DNA of 64,000 nt from an uncultured Anaerolineales bacterium (GCA_937928015.1 CALFXA010000238.1:5010-69009), one strand, 5' to 3'. Shown: positions 25,518 through 35,272, numbered from the stretch's first letter. Notes: generated by a model from the sequence alone, not told the origin. Numbers and translations are program-made.

Positions 25518-26273
25518 ATGTCTGGTCATTCAAAGTGGTCCACCATTAAACGCAAGAAAGGCGTAGCCGACGCCAAGCGCGGCGCGGTCTTCACGCGTCT
25601 GTCGCGCGAAATCGTCATGGCAGCCCGCTCGGGCGGCAGCGATATCGAGTCCAACTTCCGCCTGCGCCTGGCCGTGGATAAGGCCCGTGCCGAGAACATG
25701 CCGAAGGATAACATCGAGCGCGCCATCCGCCGCGGCGCGGGTGAGGACAAGGACAGCGCCGCGTTCGAGGAGATCACCCTCGAAGGCTACGGTCCGCATG
25801 GCTCGGCCATGATGGTATCCTGCGTCACCGATAACCGCAATCGCACCGTCGCCGACCTGCGTCACGCCTTCAGCAAGGCAGGCGGCAATATGGCCGAGGC
25901 GGGCGCGGTGGGCTGGCAATTCGACCGCAAGTCGTACTTCGCCTTCCCCACCAGCATGTTGGGCTTCGACAAGGCCTTCGAACTGGGCGTGGAAGCAGGC
26001 GCCGACGATGTGGTCGACGGCGGCGATGTCATCGAAATTTACGGACCCGTCGAGGCCTTCAAGACCATCGCCGACGCGCTGCATCACGCGCATGTCCAAC
26101 CTGATGAAGCGGGCCTGCGCATGATTGCCAAGCAGGAGGTCGAGCTCAATGTCGATGGCACGCTCTCGGTCCTCAAGATGATCGAGACCATCGAAGAACT
26201 CGACGACGTGCAGGACGTGTTCCACAACGTCAAGGTCTCCGAAGAAGCCCTGGCCGCGCTGGAAGCCGAGTAA
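25518..26273 (+). CDS. yebC: YebC/PmpR family regulatory protein
   Basis: A 251-residue protein of the YebC family, whose members act as DNA-binding regulators or translation factors at proline-rich stalls. N-terminal GHSKWSTIKRKKG and the central ITLEGYGPHG block are diagnostic. The start follows AAGGAG by 6-7 nt. A TATAAT at 25462-25467 is a plausible -10. The usual YebC-RuvC-RuvA neighbourhood follows. A strong terminator separates it from ruvC. Confidence 0.95.
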   Translation: MSGHSKWSTIKRKKGVADAKRGAVFTRLSREIVMAARSGGSDIESNFRLRLAVDKARAENMPKDNIERAIRRGAGEDKDSAAFEEITLEGYGPHGSAMMVSCVTDNRNRTVADLRHAFSKAGGNMAEAGAVGWQFDRKSYFAFPTSMLGFDKAFELGVEAGADDVVDGGDVIEIYGPVEAFKTIADALHHAHVQPDEAGLRMIAKQEVELNVDGTLSVLKMIETIEELDDVQDVFHNVKVSEEALAALEAE

Positions 26274-26284
26274 TGTGTAAACCA

Positions 26285-26325
26285 GACCTCGGAGGCTTTA
26301 AAAGCCTCCGAGGTCTCTCTTTTTA
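26285..26325 (+). terminator. Terminator after yebC
   Basis: A perfect long stem with core GACCTCGGAGGCTTT and its complement, followed by TCTCTTTTT. It ends 6 bp before the ruvC start, so ruvC must use a promoter within or be read through. Confidence 0.85.
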
Positions 26326-26330
26326 AGCCC

Positions 26331-26810
26331 ATGACCCTCGCCCTCGGAATTGACCCTGGCACCGCCACGACCGGCTTTGGCCTCGTCCGCCTCGAACGCG
26401 ACGGGAGCCTGGCCGCCGTTAAATACGGCGTGATCCTCACCCCCAAGGATGCCTCCGCCCCCGCCCGCCTGGAGATGCTCTACGACCAGTTGCGCGACCT
26501 GCTGACTCAATATCACCCCGACACAGCCGCCGTGGAAAAGTTATTCTTCCAGCGTAACGTAAGCACCGCCATCGCGGTTGGACAGGCACGCGGCGTGGTC
26601 ATGCTGGCCCTGCAACAGGCGCACATCGAGCCCTTTGAGTACACCCCGAACGAGGTCAAGCAAGCCGTGGCGGGTTACGGCTCCGCAGATAAACGCCAGG
26701 TCCAGGACATGGTCCGCGCCCTGCTGCAACTGGACTCCATCCCCAAACCCGACGACGCCGCCGATGCGCTGGCCATCGCCATCACGCATTTGAATACGAA
26801 GAGATATTAA
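26331..26810 (+). CDS. ruvC: Crossover junction endodeoxyribonuclease RuvC
   Basis: A 159-residue Holliday-junction resolvase of usual length. The RNase H-like fold has acidic residues in GIDPGT (near residue 7), the Glu in AVEKLFF and the C-terminal Asp residues in KPDDAADALAIA. It cuts four-way junctions with RuvAB during recombinational repair. It is followed by ruvA after a 78-bp gap that holds an inverted repeat. ruvB is not in the window. Confidence 0.95.
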   Translation: MTLALGIDPGTATTGFGLVRLERDGSLAAVKYGVILTPKDASAPARLEMLYDQLRDLLTQYHPDTAAVEKLFFQRNVSTAIAVGQARGVVMLALQQAHIEPFEYTPNEVKQAVAGYGSADKRQVQDMVRALLQLDSIPKPDDAADALAIAITHLNTKRY

Positions 26811-26873
26811 ACACGAAGGATACCAAGGACACAGAGGAAAACCATTGTGCCCTTCGTGTCCTTCGTGTTTAAA
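26808..26873. repeat. Inverted repeat of the ACACGAAGGA type between ruvC and ruvA
   Basis: Left arm AACACGAAGGATACCAAGGA and right arm containing CCTTCGTGTCCTTCGTGTTT form an imperfect hairpin that spans nearly the whole gap. ACACGAAGGA-type sequences are common dispersed repeats in environmental bacterial genomes. Confidence 0.65.
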
Positions 26874-26876
26874 AGG

Positions 26877-26889
26877 TAAAATAGCCCCA
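26877..26889 (+). promoter_or_regulatory. -10 box adjoining the ruvA start (leaderless)
   Basis: TAAAAT ends 6 nt before the ATG and no Shine-Dalgarno site is present. The spacing equals that at the 15050 gene. Confidence 0.45.
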
Positions 26890-27464
26890 TGATAGCAACC
26901 CTGCGTGGCGAAATTACTCAGATCGAAGATACCGCCCTTATCATTGAAGTCGGCGGGGTGGGCATGCGCGTCTTTGCCCCCGCGCCATTGCGGGCCAGGT
27001 TCAAGGTGGGCGAGGTGGCATTCATCTATACCCATCTCGTCGTGCGCGAGGATGCGCTGACCCTGTACGGGTTCGAATCCCAGGCGGACCGCGACCTGTT
27101 CAACCTGTTGCTCGGTGTGGACGGCGTCGGCCCCAAGGTGGCGCTCTCCGTACTTTCCACGCTGACGCTGGACGCCGTGCAACGTGCCATCTTCGCCGAG
27201 GAAGCCGACCTGCTGAGCCGCGTCCCAGGCGTGGGCAAGAAGACCGCCCAGAAGATCGCCCTGCACCTCAAGGACAAACTCAAGCCGAGCGACGCGCTGG
27301 CCCACGTCGCTGCGATGACCGACTTCGACAGCGAGGTCCTCGCTGCCCTGACCGCCCTGGGCTATTCGGTGGTTGAAGCGCAGGCCGCCATCCAGTCTCT
27401 GCCCAAAGACGCGCCCACCGACGTGGAAGAACGTCTGCGCATGGCGCTAGGCTATTTCCAGTAA
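26889..27464 (+). CDS. ruvA: Holliday junction branch migration protein RuvA
   Basis: A 191-residue RuvA. An N-terminal OB-fold domain (LRGEITQIEDTALIIEVGGVG) is followed by two helix-hairpin-helix motifs (LLGVDGVGPKVALSVLS and RVPGVGKKTAQKIALHLKD) and a C-terminal domain III (SEVLAALTALGYSVVEAQAAI) that contacts RuvB. It binds four-way junctions as a tetramer. The start lies 6 nt after a TAAAAT box, implying a leaderless transcript. Confidence 0.96.
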   Translation: MIATLRGEITQIEDTALIIEVGGVGMRVFAPAPLRARFKVGEVAFIYTHLVVREDALTLYGFESQADRDLFNLLLGVDGVGPKVALSVLSTLTLDAVQRAIFAEEADLLSRVPGVGKKTAQKIALHLKDKLKPSDALAHVAAMTDFDSEVLAALTALGYSVVEAQAAIQSLPKDAPTDVEERLRMALGYFQ

Positions 27465-27467
27465 CGT

Positions 27468-29498
27468 ATGCTCACCAAACTTAGTCGTTCTCGCTGGACC
27501 GAGGTCGTCTTGCTGGTCCTGGTCAATGTGCTTGTATATCTGCCAAGCGTGTTGCGCCTGGGTTATTATCGCGATGAATGGTATTTTCTCTACGATGGCG
27601 TGATCGGTGGGCGTGGCATCTTCTGGGACATGTTCCTCAGTGACCGTCCCGCGCGCGGATTGTTCTTCGAAGCGCTCTTTTCCCTGACCCATTTCAATCC
27701 ACTGACCAATCAACTGCTTACGTTGCTGTGGCGCGTACTGGGCAGTCTGTGCGTCTTCTGGCTAATCAAATTGATTTGGCCTACGCAACGCCGCGCCGCA
27801 TGGATCGCGGCTGTTCTGTTTGGCACGTTCCCCGGTTTTCTGTGGTGGGTGGCGGGCATTGAATATCAGCCCATCGTGTTGAGCGCCTCGCTGATGGTGC
27901 TTTCGTTCGCGCTGACGGTCAAGGCATTTCAAACTCAACCTCTCACTTCGCGCATCGCGTTTACAGCGGGCGCGATCTTCACAGGCTGGCTGTATGTGGC
28001 GTTGGTCGAATACGCTACAGGCATGGAACTGTTCCGCCTGGCGCTGATCTTTGTGTTGGTTGCGCGGCGGAATCCCGTATCCACATTTTGGACGAAGGCA
28101 CGTGAAACGTTGCGTGTCTGGTGGATCAACGTCATCATTCCTGCTGGATTTTTGTTCTGGCGTCTTTTCATCTTTAATAATGAACGCAAGGCCACAGACT
28201 TGGGCGAGCAGGTCGGCAACCTGTTCGGTGATCCGTTACACGTCGGTGCGGATTGGCTGCTCAATTTTATTCGTAGCGCGCTCAATGTGACGGTGGCGGC
28301 CTGGGTCGCGCCGTTTCAACAAAATTTCTACAGCAACCCATTGAAGGAAATGGTCATCGCCATCGTGGTGGCGGCTGGGGTGCTGATTCTCTTTTGGGTG
28401 GCGAATCAGGCTGTGGCGTCGAAGGAATCGCCTTCCCCCGAATCCAATTGGCGCGGTGAGATGCTCCTGCTCGGGCTGGTGGGCTTGGGGGCAGGCATCC
28501 TGCCTGTGGTGGTGGTTAATCGCTACATCGTGTTCGATGCGTATTCGCATTATTCACTACCCGCTTCACTGGGTGGTGTTCTACTGGTGACGGTCTTTGC
28601 ATTATGGATTAACTCCGAGCGGGCGCGGACTGTATTCCTCTCGTTGCTGCTGACGCTGACGACGCTTTCGCAGGTGGGGTTGGGCAGCAAGGCGTTGGCC
28701 GAGGAACAGAAGATCAACGAGTTTTGGTGGCAGTTCAGTTGGCGCGTGCCCGCGCTCAAGGCGGGGACGATGCTGGCGGTGAACTATCCGCAGATCGAAT
28801 ACACCGAAGATTACGAGACCGTCTCGGGCCCTGCCAATTTGATCTATTTCCCTACGCCGACGAATGCCTCGCCCGTGGTTTATCCCGTCACCGCCATGTC
28901 GCTGACGGATAACGATCTGCTCGACACCTACGTGGGCAGGCTCTCGATGGAGCGCACGATCCGCAGTCATACATTCACCATCGACTACGGCAACGCGCTG
29001 GTCATCAGCCAGCCCGACCCAAGTGCCTGCGTCCATGTCTTGGATGCGCGCTGGCCAGACCTCTCCGCTGCGGACAAGAGCGCGTTCCTTCTGATTGCAC
29101 CGAAAACGAAGATCGAGAATGTCATGACCGATGCTGAGCCTGCCCAGGTTCCAGAAAGAATCTTCGGCGCGGAACCCACACACGATTGGTGTTACTACTA
29201 TCAAAAAGCGGACCTGGCCCGTCAGGTGGAGGACTGGCAGGCCATCGCCAACCTCAATCAGCAAGCCGCCAGCCTGGGGCTGCATCCCAACGACCAGATC
29301 GAGTGGATGCCTTTCCTGCAGGCTGCTGCCGTCCTCGGCGACGAGAAACAAGTCAAACAAATTTCTACGCGCATCAACTCCGTTACATTCTACAAACAAC
29401 AGGCCTGTCAGAATCTGCGCGCGATGAGAGGCTATGGATATCCGCTCGCGCCCGGGATGGATAAACTGGTGGGTGAATTGTTCTGCGGCGGAAAGTGA
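27468..29498 (+). CDS. GT-C-like multi-spanning membrane protein
   Basis: A 676-residue protein with about 11-12 hydrophobic helices in residues 10-420 and a soluble C-terminal part. The first loop carries YYRDEWYFLYDG, like the acidic motif of GT-C (GT39/PMT-type) glycosyltransferases that use lipid-linked sugars. A DRPARG motif follows. Substrate and acceptor are unknown. The start lies 3 bp after the ruvA stop, so it is probably translated from the ruvA transcript. A second, shorter GT-C-like protein occurs at 55460. Confidence 0.7.
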   Translation: MLTKLSRSRWTEVVLLVLVNVLVYLPSVLRLGYYRDEWYFLYDGVIGGRGIFWDMFLSDRPARGLFFEALFSLTHFNPLTNQLLTLLWRVLGSLCVFWLIKLIWPTQRRAAWIAAVLFGTFPGFLWWVAGIEYQPIVLSASLMVLSFALTVKAFQTQPLTSRIAFTAGAIFTGWLYVALVEYATGMELFRLALIFVLVARRNPVSTFWTKARETLRVWWINVIIPAGFLFWRLFIFNNERKATDLGEQVGNLFGDPLHVGADWLLNFIRSALNVTVAAWVAPFQQNFYSNPLKEMVIAIVVAAGVLILFWVANQAVASKESPSPESNWRGEMLLLGLVGLGAGILPVVVVNRYIVFDAYSHYSLPASLGGVLLVTVFALWINSERARTVFLSLLLTLTTLSQVGLGSKALAEEQKINEFWWQFSWRVPALKAGTMLAVNYPQIEYTEDYETVSGPANLIYFPTPTNASPVVYPVTAMSLTDNDLLDTYVGRLSMERTIRSHTFTIDYGNALVISQPDPSACVHVLDARWPDLSAADKSAFLLIAPKTKIENVMTDAEPAQVPERIFGAEPTHDWCYYYQKADLARQVEDWQAIANLNQQAASLGLHPNDQIEWMPFLQAAAVLGDEKQVKQISTRINSVTFYKQQACQNLRAMRGYGYPLAPGMDKLVGELFCGGK

Positions 29499-29547
29499 AC
29501 CGATAAACGTCCCTTGACGGTTTTTCTCTTTTGTTTGATAATAATGA

Positions 29548-29571
29548 ATATATGAGCAAGTATTCATATAT
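29548..29571. promoter_or_regulatory. ArsR/SmtB operator (12-2-12 type)
   Basis: ATATATGA at 29548-29555 and TCATATAT at 29564-29571 frame a centre GCAAGTAT, giving the ATATGAnCAnnTnTTCATAT pattern bound by zinc-sensing SmtB/CzrA proteins. It lies 16 bp before the repressor ATG. Confidence 0.75.
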
Positions 29572-29587
29572 TATGAAATAAATTGAC

Positions 29588-29875
29588 ATGCCCAATCAAA
29601 CCGAATTTATCCGCCTGGCAGAACTCTTCGACGCGTTGAGCGACCCCACCCGCCTGCGTATCATCTCCACGTTGATGGAGGGCGAACACAGCGTTGGTGA
29701 GATTGCAGTGTTGGTCGAGCTGTCCGAGTCGGCGGTCTCGCATCAGTTGCGCGGATTGCGTCACATGCACCTCGTGCGTGCGCGCAAGGCGGGACGGCAA
29801 GTGTTCTACAGCCTCGACGACGATCATATCGCGCGGTTATATCAGCTTGGGCTGGATCATGTTGTACATGGATGA
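29588..29875 (+). CDS. ArsR/SmtB-family zinc-responsive repressor
   Basis: A 95-residue winged-helix dimer. The recognition helix region is LSESAVSHQLRGLRHMHLV. The last helix carries D-x-H-x10-H-xx-H (DDHIARLYQLGLDHVVH), the alpha5 metal site of SmtB/CzrA-type zinc sensors. Metal binding releases the protein from its operator, and a matching operator lies just upstream. The gene is coupled to a CDF exporter whose start lies within a few bases of this stop, so the pair forms a zinc (possibly Cd/Co) efflux unit. Confidence 0.92.
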   Translation: MPNQTEFIRLAELFDALSDPTRLRIISTLMEGEHSVGEIAVLVELSESAVSHQLRGLRHMHLVRARKAGRQVFYSLDDDHIARLYQLGLDHVVHG

Positions 29876-29879
29876 CTCA

Positions 29880-30833
29880 ATGACCCATTCCCACTCTCAC
29901 GCACATTCTCATTTTGGTGATGTCGCCAAACAGACGACGGGACGCCTGGTCCTGTCCCTCGGCCTGACCCTGGGTTTTGTGTTCTTCGAGGCTGCGGCAG
30001 GATTCTTCTCGAACAGCCTGGCCCTGTTGACCGATGCCGCCCACAACCTGACTGATGTCATCGCGCTCGGCCTGAGTTGGTTCGCCATCCGCCTGACGGC
30101 CCAGCCCGCCAATGCGCGCCAGACCTATGGCTATCATCGCGCGGGCATCCTGGTCGCGCTGGTCAATGCCAGCACGCTGGTGGTAATTGCCATCGGCATC
30201 TTCGTCGAGGCGTATCATCGGTTCATGTCGCCCACCGAGGTCAAGGCGGGGATCCTGATCGGCGTCGGCGCGGTGGCCTTCGTCATCAACCTGGTTACGG
30301 CTTTGCTGGTGAAACAAGGCAGCGAACATGACCTCAACCTGCGCTCGGCTTTCCTGCACCTGATGGGTGATGTATTGTCCACGCTGGGAGCGGTGCTGGC
30401 GGGTGTCGTCATCTACTTCACGGGCTGGGACTGGCTCGACCCGTTGGTCAGCGTGCTGATTGGCGGGATGATCTTGTGGGGGGCATGGGGCATCCTGCGC
30501 GAGACGGTGGATATTCTGCTCGAATCCACGCCGCGTGATGTGAATGTTGACGCGATGGTGAGCGACATCAAAAAGATCGACGGCGTGTTGGGCGTCCACG
30601 ACCTGCACGTGTGGAGCATCACCAGCGGCTTGCGTACCATGTCAGCGCATATCCTGACGGCGGACCTACCCATCAGCATGGGAGCGGGCATCCAGGCCCA
30701 GGTCAACGAATTGCTGGCGCACGAGTACAACATTGCCCACGCCACGCTGCAACTGGAATGCGCGAACTGTCAGCCTGAGGGTTTGTACTGCTGTATCGAA
30801 GCGGGACAGGCCCACGTCCACGAACAGATGTGA
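29880..30833 (+). CDS. Cation diffusion facilitator zinc transporter
   Basis: A 317-residue CDF antiporter. A His-rich N-terminus (THSHSHAHSHFGD) precedes six TM helices, with metal-site motifs NLTDV (TM2) and HLMGDVLST (TM5), and a C-terminal cytoplasmic domain with DLHVWSI. It exports Zn2+ (possibly Cd2+ or Co2+) in exchange for protons. The start could be 29868 (overlapping the arsR stop) or 29880. GGA before the latter favours it slightly. It is regulated by the upstream ArsR protein. Confidence 0.93.
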   Translation: MTHSHSHAHSHFGDVAKQTTGRLVLSLGLTLGFVFFEAAAGFFSNSLALLTDAAHNLTDVIALGLSWFAIRLTAQPANARQTYGYHRAGILVALVNASTLVVIAIGIFVEAYHRFMSPTEVKAGILIGVGAVAFVINLVTALLVKQGSEHDLNLRSAFLHLMGDVLSTLGAVLAGVVIYFTGWDWLDPLVSVLIGGMILWGAWGILRETVDILLESTPRDVNVDAMVSDIKKIDGVLGVHDLHVWSITSGLRTMSAHILTADLPISMGAGIQAQVNELLAHEYNIAHATLQLECANCQPEGLYCCIEAGQAHVHEQM

Positions 30834-30835
30834 CA

Positions 30836-30876
30836 CGAGATGTCGGAAACGGAAAAAGCTTCCGACGTCTCTTTTC
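30836..30876 (+). terminator. Terminator of the arsR-CDF operon
   Basis: Stem GAGATGTCGGAA / TTCCGACGTCTC (one mismatch), followed by TTTTCG. It begins at the CDF stop. Confidence 0.8.
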
Positions 30877-30888
30877 GACAAAACGGGG

Positions 30889-30906
30889 CAATTGTCATGA
30901 CAATTG
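30889..30906. promoter_or_regulatory. Perfect 18-bp palindrome upstream of icd
   Basis: CAATTGTCATGACAATTG, an exact palindrome lying just upstream of where the -35 should be for the TATAAT at 30934-30939. A dimeric regulator site is likely. The protein is unknown. Confidence 0.55.
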
Positions 30907-30933
30907 TCACTGAATTTGGGTGAAATGCGGGTA

Positions 30934-30939
30934 TATAAT
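30934..30939 (+). promoter_or_regulatory. -10 box of icd
   Basis: TATAAT, 33 bp before the icd ATG. The -35 region is weak, which together with the palindrome upstream suggests activator dependence. Confidence 0.5.
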
Positions 30940-30972
30940 TTTTCTGATAATTTCGCTAAGGAGAGAAACCAA

Positions 30973-32373
<1,401 letters not shown>

Positions 32374-32392
32374 TGAGTAAGAAGTAAAAAGT

Positions 32393-32429
32393 AACGAGTC
32401 GGGATTGTATCCCGACTCGTTTTTATTTT
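32393..32429 (+). terminator. Terminator after icd
   Basis: Perfect stem ACGAGTCGGGA / TCCCGACTCGT with 5-nt loop and a TTTTATTTT tail, 20 bp past the stop. Confidence 0.93.
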
Positions 32430-32507
32430 GGAATTTAACCTAGTTGTTGTAATCGTGCTGTGCAGTTTCTGATAATTTGCAATGAACACAGAGCATCCGT
32501 CCCGCCA

Positions 32508-33224
32508 CTAACTAAATAGTAGGGTCAGCATGATGGGGGCAAACGATGCTTGTGTATTTGCCAGGGCCATTAACATGAGTAACAGAGTGGCAGGGACAGC
32601 TAGCACTCCGATTGTGATGAGCGCCTTATTCTTCAGGCTCCACAAGTCCTCACTGGTACGCGAAACCTTTATCAGTTTCCGCCATATGCTCATGGCGAAG
32701 ATGGCGACCAAGACCAGCAAGATGCTACAGACGATTGCCTTTGGCCGCTGCCAGGAGAGCCGTTTATCCACTTCACTTTGCAAAATAGATGGTAGTTGGA
32801 CACCGCCCGATTGCGCCCAAGTATCGACAGCCTGATACAGTGCAGCTTTTTGCGTGCCGTCCTGCGGCGTACCGAGGTCCGGAATAGATTGGATAAATCC
32901 CTCTTGAGGATTTAGGGCATTGCTTAGGTTTGCCGCCACGATCAAAAGCATGAACAGCGTAACGATAGTGCTTACCAGACCGAAAGAGAAATAAGTTGTT
33001 TTTTCGAATGTCCAGTTGCGAGTTGTGTTTTTGGGTATTCTCCCAAACTGTTGCCAAAGGTACACACTGAGCGTCATGAGAAGGAGCGTAAAAATGCCTC
33101 CCTCGATAAAGAGCGCGGCATGATATGTGGTGTAATCGTGCAACAGCGTATGATAGGCGGGATTGGAGAATGAGCCAGATTGTGCCAGGTGATAAAGAGT
33201 ATTTTGCAGATTGTCGTTGTTCAT
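32508..33224 (-). CDS. Hypothetical membrane protein, four to five TM
   Basis: A 238-residue protein that I cannot assign. Hydrophobic helices lie at about 38-58, 82-105, 177-195 and 208-236, with an extracytoplasmic loop between the second and third that includes many polar residues. The start is the ATG at 33224. An in-frame start at 33269 would lie in the upstream hairpin. It is downstream of a DUF4386 protein gene on the same strand in a cluster of membrane and stress-type genes. Confidence 0.6.
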   Translation of the reverse strand: MNNDNLQNTLYHLAQSGSFSNPAYHTLLHDYTTYHAALFIEGGIFTLLLMTLSVYLWQQFGRIPKNTTRNWTFEKTTYFSFGLVSTIVTLFMLLIVAANLSNALNPQEGFIQSIPDLGTPQDGTQKAALYQAVDTWAQSGGVQLPSILQSEVDKRLSWQRPKAIVCSILLVLVAIFAMSIWRKLIKVSRTSEDLWSLKNKALITIGVLAVPATLLLMLMALANTQASFAPIMLTLLFS

Positions 33225-33245
33225 GGTAAGTCTAAAAGTCCTTAA

Positions 33246-33280
33246 GATATTGCCTCTTACAGGTTGCAAGAGGCAATATC
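33246..33280. terminator. Hairpin downstream of the DUF4386 gene
   Basis: Perfect 13-bp stem GATATTGCCTCTT / AAGAGGCAATATC with 9-nt loop. The T run is weak, so this may be a processing hairpin or a partial terminator between two co-directional genes. Confidence 0.6.
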
Positions 33281-33309
33281 ACAGATCGGTTTCAAATGAC
33301 GCATTGAAC

Positions 33310-34014
33310 TTATTTGGTTAAAATTGCCTCGGTATTGAATCCCTTTGCAAACAACCAGATTGGCATAATGATGATTTCCCAGATGGCGACAGGAACCGCC
33401 AGGATTGACCCCGGGCCGCCAGGCGTGGGATCGAGAAGCCCAAACAGACCAATGACAGCGGCGGGTAATAGCAAGGCGTACCCAATAAAACCAAAGATGG
33501 AGATGGCGCGAGGAACGAGTTTGGTTTTATAAAAGATCACGTTAAGAATGAGTCCGCCAATGCCGAGGAAAACCAACTGCAAGAGGTTCAGGAACCAGTT
33601 TTCTGCCTGTTTGAGGATCGAGCCGATGACTTGAAACTGGGCGGCATCCGCAGCCCCGGCCTGGATGAATTCGCGGCTCAACGGGATGAGCAACATGGCG
33701 AAGAAGACGCCGACGATCATCAGCAGAGACTCGAACATCCGCATGCTCACATATCCGAGCGCCATGCTTTCGCTGTGTTTCTTGAGGATTGGGTAGATCA
33801 AAAGCCCGATAAATACGATGCCGATGTCATTGATCATCCAACCGAACATCCCGCTGGTGATGGTCATGTTCTTGGGGAAAACCATTGTCAGATAATCTGA
33901 CGCGTTGATGATGGGGTTAATCAGGGCGGCACCGCCGATGGCGCCGACAGCCGTGATAATCCACAGCAAGGCCAGCCATATTTCCGTTTTACGATAAGAC
34001 GTATGTGAGGTCAT
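33310..34014 (-). CDS. DUF4386 domain-containing membrane protein
   Basis: A 234-residue integral membrane protein with six hydrophobic helices. The overall pattern (N-terminal helix, FPKNMTITSGMFGWMIND loop, central helices with ALGYVSMRMFESLLMIVG, C-terminal IWLFAKGFN) fits the DUF4386 family, whose function is unknown. AAGGAA lies 9-10 nt before the ATG. It probably belongs to one unit with the SnoaL-like gene upstream and the membrane protein gene downstream. Confidence 0.8.
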   Translation of the reverse strand: MTSHTSYRKTEIWLALLWIITAVGAIGGAALINPIINASDYLTMVFPKNMTITSGMFGWMINDIGIVFIGLLIYPILKKHSESMALGYVSMRMFESLLMIVGVFFAMLLIPLSREFIQAGAADAAQFQVIGSILKQAENWFLNLLQLVFLGIGGLILNVIFYKTKLVPRAISIFGFIGYALLLPAAVIGLFGLLDPTPGGPGSILAVPVAIWEIIIMPIWLFAKGFNTEAILTK

Positions 34015-34098
34015 TATTGATTGTTCCTTTTTTGGTATCAGTATTTGTCGAAAGAATTAACTACTCTATGATGAACTGAATTAATGGCTTTATTTGTT

Positions 34099-34440
34099 CT
34101 ATTGATCACCTCTTCCTTTGTAGGCGCGAATGGATAGAATTTTGCCAGAGACATCAAAGGTGATAATGTCCACTACATATAATTCGTCAGCTTCATTCAA
34201 GGTGATTTTCAATTCGGCGGCGACAGTATCTCGATTTTCGTAGAGAAAAAGCGGCTCGATCACAATTGAATTGACGGCATCAAAATTATTACGTGTTTCT
34301 GCGAGGGCGCTGGATTTTCCGCGAGCTACTATATTCCAGTCGCGTAGAATAACCTCGTCATCGAACATTTCAGCAATTCCGTCAATATTTTTCTCGGCAT
34401 AACATCTTAGATAAGCCAGACATAATTCTTTGTTAGACAT
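34099..34440 (-). CDS. SnoaL/NTF2-like fold protein
   Basis: A 113-residue protein with the cone-shaped NTF2-like pattern: N-terminal helices (LAYLRCYAEKNIDGIAEMFDD), then a curved beta sheet ending in IITFDVSGKILSIRAYKG. Members range from polyketide cyclases to ligand-binding proteins without activity. No catalytic residues can be assigned here. It sits 42 bp downstream of the XRE regulator gene on the same strand, so it may share its transcript. Confidence 0.78.
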   Translation of the reverse strand: MSNKELCLAYLRCYAEKNIDGIAEMFDDEVILRDWNIVARGKSSALAETRNNFDAVNSIVIEPLFLYENRDTVAAELKITLNEADELYVVDIITFDVSGKILSIRAYKGRGDQ

Positions 34441-34482
34441 ATATTCTCCAATGCGAAGGGTGAAATACTTCTTGATTATGAG

Positions 34483-34710
34483 TCAGGGTTGAGCATCCTC
34501 GAGGTGATAGGAAAAGACTTCTTCCAACGGCACGCCGAAAACGTGTGCGATGCGAAAGGCCAATTCCAGCGACGGGGAATATTTGTCCTGTTCCATGGCG
34601 ATGATTGTCTGGCGGGTCACGCCGACCTTTTCGGCCAGTTGCTGCTGGGTCATCTCATCGCGAAAAAAACGTAACTTCCGAATGTTGTTGCTGATTTTGC
34701 CCTTTGCCAT
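34483..34710 (-). CDS. XRE-family transcriptional regulator
   Basis: A 75-residue single-domain Cro/CI-type DNA-binding protein. The helix-turn-helix is TQQQLAEKVGVTRQTIIAMEQ at about residues 20-40, with the common YSPSLELAFRIAHVFG extension and an FSYHLED tail. Its stop-start arrangement with the membrane protein gene upstream (1 bp apart) is the usual layout for a membrane protein plus XRE regulator pair. The 37-bp palindrome over the operon promoter is a good candidate for its own operator. Confidence 0.92.
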   Translation of the reverse strand: MAKGKISNNIRKLRFFRDEMTQQQLAEKVGVTRQTIIAMEQDKYSPSLELAFRIAHVFGVPLEEVFSYHLEDAQP

Positions 34711-34711
34711 T

Positions 34712-35164
34712 TCAGAATCCTCTCCGATATAGAGTCAGCCGCCAAATGTCCGCGGCGACTTGCGCAAGCAGGCCGAAGAAGATCAGGGAGCAGAACATGA
34801 CCAGTGGCGGCTGACCAAAGACGAAGGTCAGCATGGATAGCGCCACCCCGATGGTGGAGAAGGTGTACGCCACGCGCGTTCCTTTCAGGTCGATGAACTG
34901 GTCGCGCTCATCCTGGATATCCTCGATGTGCGGGTCCTCGTTCGTGCGAATCTTATGAACAATGCCGCCGGCAATGTGGGCAAAGATGCTTACAAGGATG
35001 GTCCCAATGACCGCGAACACAGCCACCATTCCCCACAGCCAAAACAGATTCGTGGCGGTGAAGCGTTCGGTCTGGACCAGTTGCAGGACTTTGATCGAAT
35101 AGAACCCCAGGATGAGGGCGAAGGTGGACAATGAAGCGACGATATTTTTCTCTTGAAATGACAT
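34712..35164 (-). CDS. DUF2178-like membrane protein
   Basis: A 150-residue protein with four hydrophobic helices at about 10-27, 40-62, 95-115 and 118-138 and an acidic loop (NEDPHIEDIQDERD) between the second and third. This loop, together with a downstream XRE gene, fits the DUF2178 membrane-protein family. The start is ATG 35164, behind GAGG. It is the first gene of an operon driven by a consensus promoter at 35202-35230 on the minus strand. Confidence 0.7.
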   Translation of the reverse strand: MSFQEKNIVASLSTFALILGFYSIKVLQLVQTERFTATNLFWLWGMVAVFAVIGTILVSIFAHIAGGIVHKIRTNEDPHIEDIQDERDQFIDLKGTRVAYTFSTIGVALSMLTFVFGQPPLVMFCSLIFFGLLAQVAADIWRLTLYRRGF

Positions 35165-35183
35165 TTTTGCCTCTTTCTTGCGT

Positions 35184-35230
35184 GTATAACTTATATTACC
35201 TATAGTAATATAAACTATACTAAATGTCAA
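35184..35230 (-). promoter_or_regulatory. Promoter and operator of the XRE operon
   Basis: On the minus strand, -35 TTGACA (35230-35225) and -10 TACTAT (35207-35202) are separated by exactly 17 bp. A near-perfect 37-bp palindrome (35184-35220, inner arms TATATTAC / GTAATATA, outer ends GTATA / TATAC) covers the spacer and the -10. That is the expected position for autorepression by the XRE protein. Confidence 0.75.
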
Positions 35231-35272
35231 GTATTTCTTACTTACAATGAGGCAATTGAAAAGGAAAAATAA

